Assembly (NCBI GenBank): GCA_937981955.1
Contig: CALJNA010000044.1
Span: 1 to 64,000 of the forward strand
DNA from: an uncultured Granulosicoccaceae bacterium
GTDB taxonomy: Bacteria; Pseudomonadota; Gammaproteobacteria; Granulosicoccales; Granulosicoccaceae
DNA length: 64,000 nt
Direction of reading: 5' to 3'
Shown here: in pieces, positions 20,432 through 29,622 of the stretch
Layout: every line of letters starts with the position of its first letter
Numbering within the stretch: position 1 is the first letter of the stretch
Translations under genes and position numbers: made by a program
Notes under the pieces: model-generated
Database searches by the model: none
The model's input: only the letters and a program-made list of their open reading frames with translations
Told to the model about the DNA's origin: nothing

Positions 20432-21490
20432 CTAAAGTTCAATATCAACCGTTGAAAACAGCAAAACACCGCTTGGTAAGTTAACACGCCGGCTGGTTAG
20501 CGCTGCCGCGCGATTGGTATTTTTGAACCCGAATTGCTTTGCTCTGCGATGCTGAGGCGCAGGTATAATTGCCTTTTTGCCCTTTCGAGCACGCTTGGCT
20601 TTGCTACCTCGGGCAATCATCAATACCGCCACAAACGCAACACATAAACCGATTCCATCTACCGTACTGAAGCTTTCGCGAAACCACACCCAACCCATAA
20701 TCATCGTAACCGGTGGTGTCAGGTATCCCAGGCTGGCCACTTTAACCGCGCACAACTCTCTGAGTAATGCGAAGTATAAGAAATAGGAACCAATCGATAC
20801 CGCTACTGACATATAGACCAGTGATAAAACCATTCCTGGCTCTATGGCCATCGTGAAGCTGCCGAATACCCACGCCAACAAGCAAAAACCGATACAGGCA
20901 ATACTACTCTGTATCAGCAGTATTAACAGTAGTGGCGTAGTTGGTTTTCCAGCACTGGTTTGACGACGATCACTGTAGCGACAGAACACAGATGCCAGTG
21001 TAAGAGAGAGTACCGAAAACAGTGGCAAGGAATAGCTGAACAAGGAGCCGCCGAGTGAAATTTTTTCTCCAACGACCAGAAAGACAGACAGTAATCCCAG
21101 TGTGATGCCGATTGTCTGGAGAAAATTTACTCGCTCATTTAGCACCGGGTAAGCTAAGGCGAGCGTTAGCAGGGGTTGCATGGCCGTTATAAGAGCAACG
21201 ATTCCCGCGCTAACTCCCGACTCTATTGCAGCCACGCCAAGTGAAAGATATGCGGTGTGCGACAGCAAACCAATCGTTGCCTGATGCCACACCTCTCTGC
21301 GCTCCACCACCCTCCACAAGCGAAACACCGTAACCAGTATAAGCAGTACTAAAACAACAAGCATATAGCGCCAGGCTAAAGCGCCAAGCGCACCAGCATA
21401 ATTCAGCAGATATTTCGATCCGATCCACCCTGAACTCCAAACAACAACAAACAGCAAGCTCAGTACTGGCAAACGTAAAGCTGAATACAT
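20432..21490 (-). CDS. EamA/DMT family transporter
   Basis: Ten hydrophobic segments in two similar halves; VVVWSSGWIGSKY and LGYLTPPVTMIMGWVWFRE. Confidence 0.87.
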   Translation of the reverse strand: MYSALRLPVLSLLFVVVWSSGWIGSKYLLNYAGALGALAWRYMLVVLVLLILVTVFRLWRVVERREVWHQATIGLLSHTAYLSLGVAAIESGVSAGIVALITAMQPLLTLALAYPVLNERVNFLQTIGITLGLLSVFLVVGEKISLGGSLFSYSLPLFSVLSLTLASVFCRYSDRRQTSAGKPTTPLLLILLIQSSIACIGFCLLAWVFGSFTMAIEPGMVLSLVYMSVAVSIGSYFLYFALLRELCAVKVASLGYLTPPVTMIMGWVWFRESFSTVDGIGLCVAFVAVLMIARGSKAKRARKGKKAIIPAPQHRRAKQFGFKNTNRAAALTSRRVNLPSGVLLFSTVDIEL

Positions 21491-21710
21491 CTTTAGCCCG
21501 TTCGATAAATGTCAATTCCCTCGACATTGTTTTCGCAACATCGACACCTTTTTCGCGAGGAGATTGTCGTACAACTTCAACTGGTAAAATATCACCTGAA
21601 TAGAGGAAAAATGAATTCATTTGGGTGATATAAAATGGAGCCAATGCCGCTTATGAGTGCAGGCTAACCCAATATGATGAGAAACGCTTACAAATCAGGG
21701 TACCGTTCAG

Positions 21711-22526
21711 TTATGTAGTTCTCAAAGACTGTATGAAAACCGAACGGCCCCATAAAGAAGAAATGATTTTAGTAACATCGCCCACTTCACCGGTTGAATA
21801 AAAGCTCGTGCGACTTTCTTCGTTACAAGGGTTCATGGTCGATGAAAGCTGTAACTCATCCAAGCGACGACTCAGTTGTTTTGCTACCGCAGCACCCGGC
21901 TCAATAACCGTCACCGAATCACCAACAATGCTTTGAATGACATCACGTACAAACGGATAGTGGGTACAACCAAGAACGATAGTGTCTGCACCTGCATCCA
22001 GTAGTGGAGACAGATAGGTGATCAACATTTGACGAGTTTCAGCTGTATTTAATTCAGCGCGTTCGATGCGATCTACCAGACCCGGGCAAGGCTTTAAAAT
22101 AACTTCAACATCCTTACCATATAGTTCACAGAGCTTTTTCACACCGTCACTTGCGGTGGTTTGGCTAGTGGCCAAAACCCCAACTACCCCGGAGCGTGTT
22201 GCTTGAGCGGCCGGTTTGATCGCCGGCTCAATACCGACTATGGGTACAGAACAAGATTCGCGTAGCTGTTTTATCGCGATCACTGATGCTGTGTTACAGG
22301 CGACAACCATTGCCTTGACAGGTTGTTTCTGTAAAAACCTCGCAATATCAAGACATCGGCTTGTTATGTAATCTGCATTGCGCTCGCCATAGGGAGCATG
22401 CCCGGAATCGGCTACGTACAATAAACGCTCGGAAGGGAGCTGATGATGGACAGCTCGCAGTACGGTTAGTCCACCAACACCTGAATCAAATACACCGATA
22501 GGGGCATTGGCAATGTTGGAATTCAT
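21711..22526 (-). CDS. murI: Glutamate racemase
   Basis: GVFDSGVGGLTVLRAV, VVACNTASVIA, VLGCTHYPF. Confidence 0.97.
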   Translation of the reverse strand: MNSNIANAPIGVFDSGVGGLTVLRAVHHQLPSERLLYVADSGHAPYGERNADYITSRCLDIARFLQKQPVKAMVVACNTASVIAIKQLRESCSVPIVGIEPAIKPAAQATRSGVVGVLATSQTTASDGVKKLCELYGKDVEVILKPCPGLVDRIERAELNTAETRQMLITYLSPLLDAGADTIVLGCTHYPFVRDVIQSIVGDSVTVIEPGAAVAKQLSRRLDELQLSSTMNPCNEESRTSFYSTGEVGDVTKIISSLWGRSVFIQSLRTT

Positions 22527-22583
22527 TGTGCCTGCTAATCGATAAAAGTCTGATCAGCAGTGTACAAAACTTCTCCGACGAAT

Positions 22584-22604
22584 ACAGCACCCATAAGGTG
22601 CTGT
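22584..22604. terminator. Hairpin between the kelch gene and murI (8-bp stem, weak)
   Basis: ACAGCACC-CATAA-GGTGCTGT inverted repeat; no strong T tract on either strand. Confidence 0.3.
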
Positions 22605-22613
22605 GAATAAAAT

Positions 22614-24533
22614 TCAATCGAGATTCAATTTTTCATGCGCTTGCGTTTCATTGCCACCACCTGTTGTTACATTGCCAGAAACAACATGTATAGCACCATC
22701 AACAATGGCCGCTCCGCCGCTGTGACGCTCTGTGTTAAGTGAGTTCAGTGTGCGCCATGAGTTGGTTTTAACGTTGTACGCAAGAACTGAGCTGAGCGAC
22801 TGAATGCCGGTGTCTTTTTCTCCACCGATAAGAATGACTTCATCCCCGTGACTTACTGTCATAGCACCTGCCCTTTGGGTAGGAATATTCACACCAGAAG
22901 TCCATTCGCCGGTACCAAAATCGTAAATATCGATGGATGAAACCAGGTTCTTGAACGTGGCCGGATGATCTGTCTGGCGACCTCCAGCAGCGACCAGCTT
23001 GTTACCTACCATGGCTGCAGAGAAGTGATCGCGCTTGGTTGGTGCATCGGGCAATGTTTTCCAGGTATTGTTTGCCGGGTTATATTCATCGAACCAGCTA
23101 ACCATGCCACCGTCATGCCCATTCGTTGAGCCACCAACGATATAAATTTTATTGTTATGCAGCACAACACCAGCTGAACCACGCCGACGGTTTTGAGGAA
23201 TGCTGGCACCTTTACTCCACCTTTTAGTGGATGGATCAAAAATCTGAATATCCGGTATAACGGTTTCACTTGGAAAACAGCAGTCCAGTGAACCAATAAC
23301 GTATATTTTTCCACCGTAAACCACTGGCTGAAAATGACTCAGTTCAAAACCCGGCGAACCCAGGTTTTCCCAGCTATTCGCACTCGGATCGTAACGGTTG
23401 ACCTGGCGAATACCTCGCCCACCCATCAAGTACAGCTTGTTCTGATATGTCACTGCAGCAGATTCATGGCGTGCCTGAGGCTTGCTACCATTAGCGGTAT
23501 TCACCGTTTGCCATTGATTGCTCGCGTTCACGTTATCTTCGGGGTTTGATACAGGCTCTGCGTTGAGTACTTCAACCGCCAATTCATCGCTGGTACTCAG
23601 CTCGCCATCGGTCGCAGTGTATTGCAACTCGTACTTCCCCGTCGCACTGAAAGATGCTGTTGTATTCGTATCACTCAGTTCGCCAAATGTCACATCCCCC
23701 GGACCAACTTCCTTACTCCATGTACCACTTAGTGTATTAGCGGGTAATCCATCATCGCTAATTTGCGCAGACAAAGTCAGTACTTGATCGATAGTCACAG
23801 ACTCATCACCACCTGCATCTACTACGGGTGGCTGATTAACCGTTACCGCTGTAACCACTATGGTAATCTGGTCCGAGCCAATGAATTCACCGTTCGATGC
23901 GGTTAACTCAAGCACATACGTACCAGCCTCATCAAAGGTCACTGTCGTATTGGCAGCGTTTTCATCGCTAAATACAGCATTGCCTGGGCCAGACAGTTTC
24001 ACCCATTGGGTCACTGGAATATCGATCGGCATGCCAGTGAATGTGATCGAACCGTTTAACGAAAGCTCGTCGGTTATTAATATCTGCGTATCTGCTGGCA
24101 CCCGAACGATTGGTGTCGGGTCCACTTCTTGAGGCAGGCCGCCATTTGTTACCCCGGAAGTATCACCATCGGTGTCCATGCCGGCATCAGCATCCATAGG
24201 GTTAGCATCAGCATTACCGGACGGTGCGCTGTCGACGTTACCCGTATCGTTTGTACCCGCTGTTGTGCCTCCACCCGTACTGCCTTCACTGCCATTAGTG
24301 TCGGATGAACCTTCATCTGTTGATTCTGCGCCTGTACCGGATAAACCTTCATCTGCTGATTCCGCGTCTGTACCGGATGCAGCATTATCAGTAACACCCT
24401 CACTGTCACCGTCGGTTATCTCTGAGGTTGCAGGAGTTGAGCTACCACTACTACATGCTGTTAAAACAACGGCAGTGAGAAATGCAGCAAGCAGGTTACA
24501 GAGTTTGGTATCGGGAGCAATTTTGTGTGACAT
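22614..24533 (-). CDS. Lipoprotein with PKD/Ig-like domains and C-terminal kelch repeats
   Basis: Lipobox VVLTACSSG; two PKD-like segments (ANTTVTFDEAGTYVLELTASNGE; TTASFSATGKYELQYTATDGE); repeated kelch motifs (YLMGGRG, YVIGSLD, YIVGGSTNG, VAAGGRQ, ILIGGEKD). Confidence 0.85.
   Translation of the reverse strand: MSHKIAPDTKLCNLLAAFLTAVVLTACSSGSSTPATSEITDGDSEGVTDNAASGTDAESADEGLSGTGAESTDEGSSDTNGSEGSTGGGTTAGTNDTGNVDSAPSGNADANPMDADAGMDTDGDTSGVTNGGLPQEVDPTPIVRVPADTQILITDELSLNGSITFTGMPIDIPVTQWVKLSGPGNAVFSDENAANTTVTFDEAGTYVLELTASNGEFIGSDQITIVVTAVTVNQPPVVDAGGDESVTIDQVLTLSAQISDDGLPANTLSGTWSKEVGPGDVTFGELSDTNTTASFSATGKYELQYTATDGELSTSDELAVEVLNAEPVSNPEDNVNASNQWQTVNTANGSKPQARHESAAVTYQNKLYLMGGRGIRQVNRYDPSANSWENLGSPGFELSHFQPVVYGGKIYVIGSLDCCFPSETVIPDIQIFDPSTKRWSKGASIPQNRRRGSAGVVLHNNKIYIVGGSTNGHDGGMVSWFDEYNPANNTWKTLPDAPTKRDHFSAAMVGNKLVAAGGRQTDHPATFKNLVSSIDIYDFGTGEWTSGVNIPTQRAGAMTVSHGDEVILIGGEKDTGIQSLSSVLAYNVKTNSWRTLNSLNTERHSGGAAIVDGAIHVVSGNVTTGGGNETQAHEKLNLD
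24310..24381 (-). repeat. Two tandem 36-bp units in the Ser/Glu/Asp-rich linker of the kelch lipoprotein
   Basis: 24310-24345 and 24346-24381 differ at only a few positions; they encode the SGT(D/G)AES(A/T)DEG repeats. Confidence 0.75.
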
Positions 24534-24641
24534 GAATTTTCAGACTAGCACTGACCTAACTTCCCTGTTATCGGCTGATTGTCGCCATCATGGGAGCAAA
24601 GCCGGGAATTAGTTTTGCTAACTGGTTAACGTTTCAGCCAG

Positions 24642-25070
24642 TCATTTACGAACTGGCAAGTTGAACGCAAGCTCAGCACCCTTTCTGGCAAGATCAACCA
24701 TGTGCAGATCGGTAAGCTGAGAATGTGTGAACCATTCGCACCTGTCAGTCGTCCCGTCTTGTTCCGGACGAAGCTTGCCGTCAATATAATGTGCATCGTA
24801 TAAGATACGAATACTGTGATTATGAAACTGTTTTACTTGATCGCATAAAGAATCGACTGCTCGCAACGGACCAGAACCAACCCTCAGTCCGGTTTCTTCG
24901 TGTACTTCACGAATCATCGCTTCTTCAGGACTTTCGCCAAAATCAATCCCACCTCCTGGCAAAGTCCACAAACCAGCGTTCACCGAAACGCGGGGTGATA
25001 ATCGGCACAGTAGCAACCGGTCGTCCTGCAGCAATAGCCCGTAGGCTGATATTCGAATTGACTGACTCAT
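24642..25070 (-). CDS. NUDIX hydrolase
   Basis: Nudix box GGGIDFGESPEEAMIREVHEETGL. Confidence 0.95.
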   Translation of the reverse strand: MSQSIRISAYGLLLQDDRLLLCRLSPRVSVNAGLWTLPGGGIDFGESPEEAMIREVHEETGLRVGSGPLRAVDSLCDQVKQFHNHSIRILYDAHYIDGKLRPEQDGTTDRCEWFTHSQLTDLHMVDLARKGAELAFNLPVRK

Positions 25071-25115
25071 TAACGAACGAACCTTCTGTGTTTAGTTTTT
25101 ATTATGCGTTGAAGA

Positions 25116-25841
25116 TTAAAGATAACCGACAAAGCTGACCACATGACTATCCAGGATGGCCAGACGTATCTCAATACGTTGTTCCTGACAACACGCCTTT
25201 AACTCTGGAAGTAACAGGCTTACCATTGGTGAGTACAAAGCAGGAGCATTGAGCGCTTGCTTACTCGAGCTATTTGACTGAAGCGGTCTTTCCAATTCGC
25301 TTAGCTGCACATCTTTAAAGCGTATAAACTTGCCATAGATTGGTCTTAGGCACTTATACAGACTTTCCTTGATACTAAACAGTGCAACACGCCCCCATCT
25401 GAGTGTGTGCTCGTTATCGAGATACTCACGTTCCTTTTCAGTCGCAATGAGTTTTAAAACCGACGGTTCTACACGGTCAATTTTTTCAATATCTATTCCG
25501 ACAGATTGATACCGTTCACCCGCTTTCATGACCACCGCTATGGCCCAGTCGTTAGTGTGGGAGATACTTCCAATGACATTTTCAGGCCACAGCACCGAAC
25601 CATCTTCCTGTCTAAGAAGTCCACGGGTATCGTTTGGCAGGTTGATGCCGGCCTGAGACAAAGCAAGTCTTGCGCATTGTCTGCCTGTAGAAAACGTATG
25701 TTGGCGTACGGCAACGGCATTTGCCACTAATTGCAACTCATGCGGTGTCAATTGACTGGTAAAGTCTTCCACCGGTAGTGCACAAACGTGCGCATGATTT
25801 CCGACCAGCGCGTTTTCCCATTGATGTATCGTTGAAATCAC
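25116..25841 (-). CDS. 4'-phosphopantetheinyl transferase superfamily protein
   Basis: IGSISHTNDWAIAVV, VGIDIEKIDRV, ALFSIKESLYKCL. Confidence 0.92.
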   Translation of the reverse strand: MISTIHQWENALVGNHAHVCALPVEDFTSQLTPHELQLVANAVAVRQHTFSTGRQCARLALSQAGINLPNDTRGLLRQEDGSVLWPENVIGSISHTNDWAIAVVMKAGERYQSVGIDIEKIDRVEPSVLKLIATEKEREYLDNEHTLRWGRVALFSIKESLYKCLRPIYGKFIRFKDVQLSELERPLQSNSSSKQALNAPALYSPMVSLLLPELKACCQEQRIEIRLAILDSHVVSFVGYL

Positions 25842-25969
25842 AGATTGTTTGGTCGTATTGGTATTGGATTATTTGAGGTGTACGCTAATTATCTGGACAG
25901 GCAATGTATAATCCGGACTTCCACATGCTCTAACTAATTCGAGAGCTAATCATTCGAGCCAATCCATCA

Positions 25970-26809
25970 ATGACGGAATCGCAAAACAGCGTTATTGTTC
26001 GACTCAAAGGCGGATTGGGCAATCAGTTATTTCAGTATGCCACAGCCCGCGCACTGGCAATTGATACACGTCGAACTTTGCACATTGATACCGGTTGGTA
26101 CGACAGGAAAAGCCGTCCGCGCAAATACAGACTCAATGAGTTCAATATAGAGCAACGTACAGTTAGCTACTCCAAGGCGCAATTGCGACTTGCCAGGTTT
26201 AAATCGAAGTTGGTTCAGATGAAGCTTGCCTCCGGTGCAATAGTGACGACTGAGCCAAAAGACCTCAGCTTCCACCCGTTTGAACAGAAACAGAATGTCG
26301 ATCTGTTGTTAGAGGGGTACTGGCAATCGTATCGGTATTTTTCTCATCATTCACAGACCCTGCTTGAGGATTTTAAACTGGCCGATTTCGTTGATACCAG
26401 CACTTTACATCAGCCCCCTGAACAAACTGTGGCTGTGCATATCCGTCGCGGTGATTACATCACAACAAAATCAGCGCACATTGTCACAGCGCAATACATC
26501 CAAAACGCTGTCGCTGAATTCGGTAACAATCATGACTTTCTGTTTTTCTCAGATGATATTGCGTGGTGTAAACAGACCTTTAAGGGCAGCAACTTTGCTT
26601 TTTCAAACCAACCCAGCGATCTAATGGATTTGGTGCAAATGAGTATGTGCAGTCACAATATCATTGCCAACAGCTCGTTTTCCTGGTGGAGTGCGTGGTT
26701 GAATGATAACCCGGACAAAAGAGTAATCGCGCCGGCACCGTGGACCGAAGGCGGAGCCACGCACCGGGATATCTTGCCCGAGAATTGGAATACATTACCA
26801 ATTAAGTGA
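25970..26809 (+). CDS. Alpha-1,2-fucosyltransferase-like glycosyltransferase (GT11)
   Basis: LKGGLGNQLFQYATARALA, VAVHIRRGDYI, NSSFSWWSAWLN. Confidence 0.92.
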   Translation: MTESQNSVIVRLKGGLGNQLFQYATARALAIDTRRTLHIDTGWYDRKSRPRKYRLNEFNIEQRTVSYSKAQLRLARFKSKLVQMKLASGAIVTTEPKDLSFHPFEQKQNVDLLLEGYWQSYRYFSHHSQTLLEDFKLADFVDTSTLHQPPEQTVAVHIRRGDYITTKSAHIVTAQYIQNAVAEFGNNHDFLFFSDDIAWCKQTFKGSNFAFSNQPSDLMDLVQMSMCSHNIIANSSFSWWSAWLNDNPDKRVIAPAPWTEGGATHRDILPENWNTLPIK

Positions 26810-26880
26810 ACACGGCACTTTGCGGCTCACATAGCGCGGTGATACCAGATAAGCGATAAAGTTAAGATCAATACTCAATG

Positions 26881-27339
26881 CTAAAGCGGTACTGCAGTCG
26901 TGTATTTCAGGCATTCCATAGCAAAGCTTGAACTGACATCGGTTAACCGAATATCATCAATCAGTCGTCTGTAAAATTGATCGTAAGCATCGATATCAGC
27001 AACAACGACACGCATCAGGTAGTCGATTTCACCACTCATGCGATAACACTCGACAACCTCGTTGAATTCGGTAATTGTTTTAGCAAAGGCATCCAGCCAC
27101 GCTGCATCGTGTTCGCTGGTTTTCACCGCAACGAAAACATCGACACCAAGGCCGAGTCGGTCGCGATCTAACAAAGCCACGTTTGCGCGAATAACACCGT
27201 CGTGTTCCAGCTTTTGAATCCGGCGCCAGCACGGTGTTGTTGTTAGCCCAACTTCGCTCGCGATATCGGCAGCAGAACGCGATGAATCCGCTTGCAATAT
27301 GGCCAGAATTCGTCGATCAATTTTATCCAGTTTGTTCAC
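26881..27339 (-). CDS. Lrp/AsnC family transcriptional regulator
   Basis: LDKIDRRILAILQADSSRSAADIASEVGLTTTPCWRRIQKLEHDGVI. Confidence 0.95.
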   Translation of the reverse strand: MNKLDKIDRRILAILQADSSRSAADIASEVGLTTTPCWRRIQKLEHDGVIRANVALLDRDRLGLGVDVFVAVKTSEHDAAWLDAFAKTITEFNEVVECYRMSGEIDYLMRVVVADIDAYDQFYRRLIDDIRLTDVSSSFAMECLKYTTAVPL

Positions 27340-27471
27340 GCTAATATATTCTAAATTTTGTTAATTTAATAAAAATTATTTTCAATATATAGCAATTATT
27401 CAACCTATTTAGACAAATATTCTCACATTAACAGCATAAGATGTGTCTAAATCGATCTGGATACTAAACTG

Positions 27472-27681
27472 ATGTCAAATTCGAAGGAACACTTACATAG
27501 CGTCGAAGAAAGCTATTTCGAGCACATGGGGCATGCACTGAGTTATAGCACTCGATTATTAAAAGCTGCAGCAGCTTGTTTAATCCATGCAATTGTCCCC
27601 GCCTATTGCACCAATACAGCCAGTAAGACAATCAGGACAATGCACGAGGAAATCACCCACAGACAAAATCGCAGCGCTTAG
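27472..27681 (+). CDS. Small protein, DUF6356-like
   Basis: 69 aa, SVEESYFEHMGHALSYSTRLLKAAAACLIHAIVPAYCTNTASKTI; pattern recalled for the DUF6356 family; precedes the likely GATase start at 27710. Confidence 0.6.
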   Translation: MSNSKEHLHSVEESYFEHMGHALSYSTRLLKAAAACLIHAIVPAYCTNTASKTIRTMHEEITHRQNRSA

Positions 27682-27709
27682 CGGCAGAACACGGACAAAC
27701 ACCAACGAA

Positions 27710-28429
27710 ATGGATTTATCTTCCCCGCAGCGCTGGCTGTTAATCCGGCATTCCACCAAATTATCTGAAGACCGTTGTACCAACTGGCTACGCTCTCGAA
27801 AAATCGCGTTCGACGAACGAGTGCCTATCCACGGGGAAGAGCTACCATCAGTAGACTACTACAGTAGAATTGTGGTGTTTGGTGGTGTTCCGCAGGTTTA
27901 TACAAAAATACAACCACAATGGATGCGTAGGGAACTGCAATTCATCAACTCAGCTTTAAGCAACGATGTCCCCTGCCTTGGTATTTGCCTTGGTGCTCAG
28001 CTTTTGGCGCATGCGCTGGGCGCTAAGGTGCAAGCTCACCCTGATCGATTAAGAGAAGTTGGATATCACTGGATCTACCCCTGCAAATCAGGCACGTTTT
28101 TAAAGCGGCCAACACGTTTTCTGCAATGGCATTCAGCTGGCTTTGACTTACCGAATGAGTGCGAACATTTAGCTCGCAGCCAGTTGTTTGAAATTCAGGC
28201 ATTTCGCCACCCGTCCAATTCATATGGCTTTCAGTTTCACCCGGAAGTAACCAGTGATCTACTTCGACATTGGCAAATGAGACACCGAGATGCGAAAGCG
28301 GACTGGTTAGGACCATTTGATCGCTGCCTTCACAGGCTGGAATCCTACCGGCACAGCAGAACGGTTAGCAGCTGGTTTGATGGGTTTCTTGACAGCTGGA
28401 ATGGCCCAGCAGATCGGGATATGAAATAA
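27710..28429 (+). CDS. Type 1 glutamine amidotransferase-like protein
   Basis: VPCLGICLGAQLLAHALGAKV (nucleophile elbow), FQFHPEVT; likely start MDLSSPQRW at 27710. Confidence 0.88.
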   Translation: MDLSSPQRWLLIRHSTKLSEDRCTNWLRSRKIAFDERVPIHGEELPSVDYYSRIVVFGGVPQVYTKIQPQWMRRELQFINSALSNDVPCLGICLGAQLLAHALGAKVQAHPDRLREVGYHWIYPCKSGTFLKRPTRFLQWHSAGFDLPNECEHLARSQLFEIQAFRHPSNSYGFQFHPEVTSDLLRHWQMRHRDAKADWLGPFDRCLHRLESYRHSRTVSSWFDGFLDSWNGPADRDMK

Positions 28430-28514
28430 ATCAGAGGTACGCTGAAAAGTTCAAACGCAAAAATAACAGCATAATCGTGAACTCAAAAAAGCTATGGCTT
28501 CAGACTAAAACGAC

Positions 28515-28832
28515 TTACTTGATAAAACCAATTACGCTGATTATCAAAGCAATACTTGCCACAAGCAAAGCACTGCAAGCAATTAGATAGGTTTTACGGC
28601 CGGTGTCAGCTGCTTCGGTATGTGCAAAATCCTGTTTCCGCTGTTCGGTCTTCTTGACCTTATTGGCTTTTACATCCTGCCCTTTGTGATATTCAACCAT
28701 AGCCATTTGAATGGCTTTGGCTTCTGGTGTACCAAGCTTCGATACAAGCATGGACGAAACGGCATCCGAGCCCTTGGTTTCAATTTCTCTTAACCAAAAA
28801 CTGACATCGGTGCTGTTGTATTCAGAGGACAT
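28515..28832 (-). CDS. Small C-terminally membrane-anchored protein, unknown function
   Basis: 105 aa with one C-terminal TM segment (YLIACSALLVASIALIISVIGFI). Confidence 0.6.
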   Translation of the reverse strand: MSSEYNSTDVSFWLREIETKGSDAVSSMLVSKLGTPEAKAIQMAMVEYHKGQDVKANKVKKTEQRKQDFAHTEAADTGRKTYLIACSALLVASIALIISVIGFIK

Positions 28833-28896
28833 TGGGTCACAAACAAAAACGATAATTTCAAGTTTAAGTATAACGTAACTTTACGGAGTTATTTCA

Positions 28897-29622
28897 TTAT
28901 AAACGCTGTCCTGCCGCCCTTTCCTGTTCTGTTAGCGCAACTTTATCGCGCAGGTAAACCGGTAATGCATCCACCGCGGGGAGAAAGCCATTACGATTCA
29001 CAGCCGCTGTGGCAATGGTCAGTATGTCCTGCGCATCTGGCCAGGGCTGCTTCAGATGGCGGAGCTGAATGAGCTTATCGTTCTTGTGCAAGGCCGCGAA
29101 CAACGTCTTTTCGTACTGATCGGCACCGGAGCCCAATAAACACCATTCGTGTTCTCCATCATGATCGGGAACCAATACAGTCTCAGGTGCACAGACACAG
29201 TCAGCTACCAGTGGTTCAACCAGTCCGGTCTCACCCAATACATACACGCCTGAATACACTTCACCCATACGAGCATCGAAGGTTGGCAGTATGTGAGTTG
29301 CACCATTTTCACGCACCGCGCCTTGAGCAAGCGCTTGCAAACTCGACACCGGCAAAACGCCAAGGTCTGCACCGAATGCAATACCCTGGGTTGCAGCGGC
29401 AGCAATGCGAACACCGGTAAAGCTTCCAGGACCGCTGCCAAACGCAATACCGTCAAGTTTGTCGACCGATGTTCCGGCTTTGGCCAAAACCTCTTGAATC
29501 ATGGGCAACAATAATTTTGCATGTTGTTGCGGTGCAACGCGGTGATCTATCAGCTGATCTCCGTCATACTCAAGCGCAACAGAACAGGCATCAGTGGATG
29601 TATCCAATGCAAGCAGTTTCAT
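28897..29622 (-). CDS. tsaB: tRNA threonylcarbamoyladenosine biosynthesis protein TsaB
   Basis: LLALDTSTDACSVAL, FGSGPGSFTGVRIA; 4-bp overlap with the upstream helicase gene. Confidence 0.95.
   Translation of the reverse strand: MKLLALDTSTDACSVALEYDGDQLIDHRVAPQQHAKLLLPMIQEVLAKAGTSVDKLDGIAFGSGPGSFTGVRIAAAATQGIAFGADLGVLPVSSLQALAQGAVRENGATHILPTFDARMGEVYSGVYVLGETGLVEPLVADCVCAPETVLVPDHDGEHEWCLLGSGADQYEKTLFAALHKNDKLIQLRHLKQPWPDAQDILTIATAAVNRNGFLPAVDALPVYLRDKVALTEQERAAGQRL

Noticed and set aside
21210-21644. 144-aa minus-strand ORF overlapping the EamA gene start
   Set aside because: Its C-terminal part is out of frame within the transporter gene; no family-like pattern.
24172-24612. 146-aa plus-strand ORF
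   Set aside because: Mirror of the acidic linker of the kelch lipoprotein.
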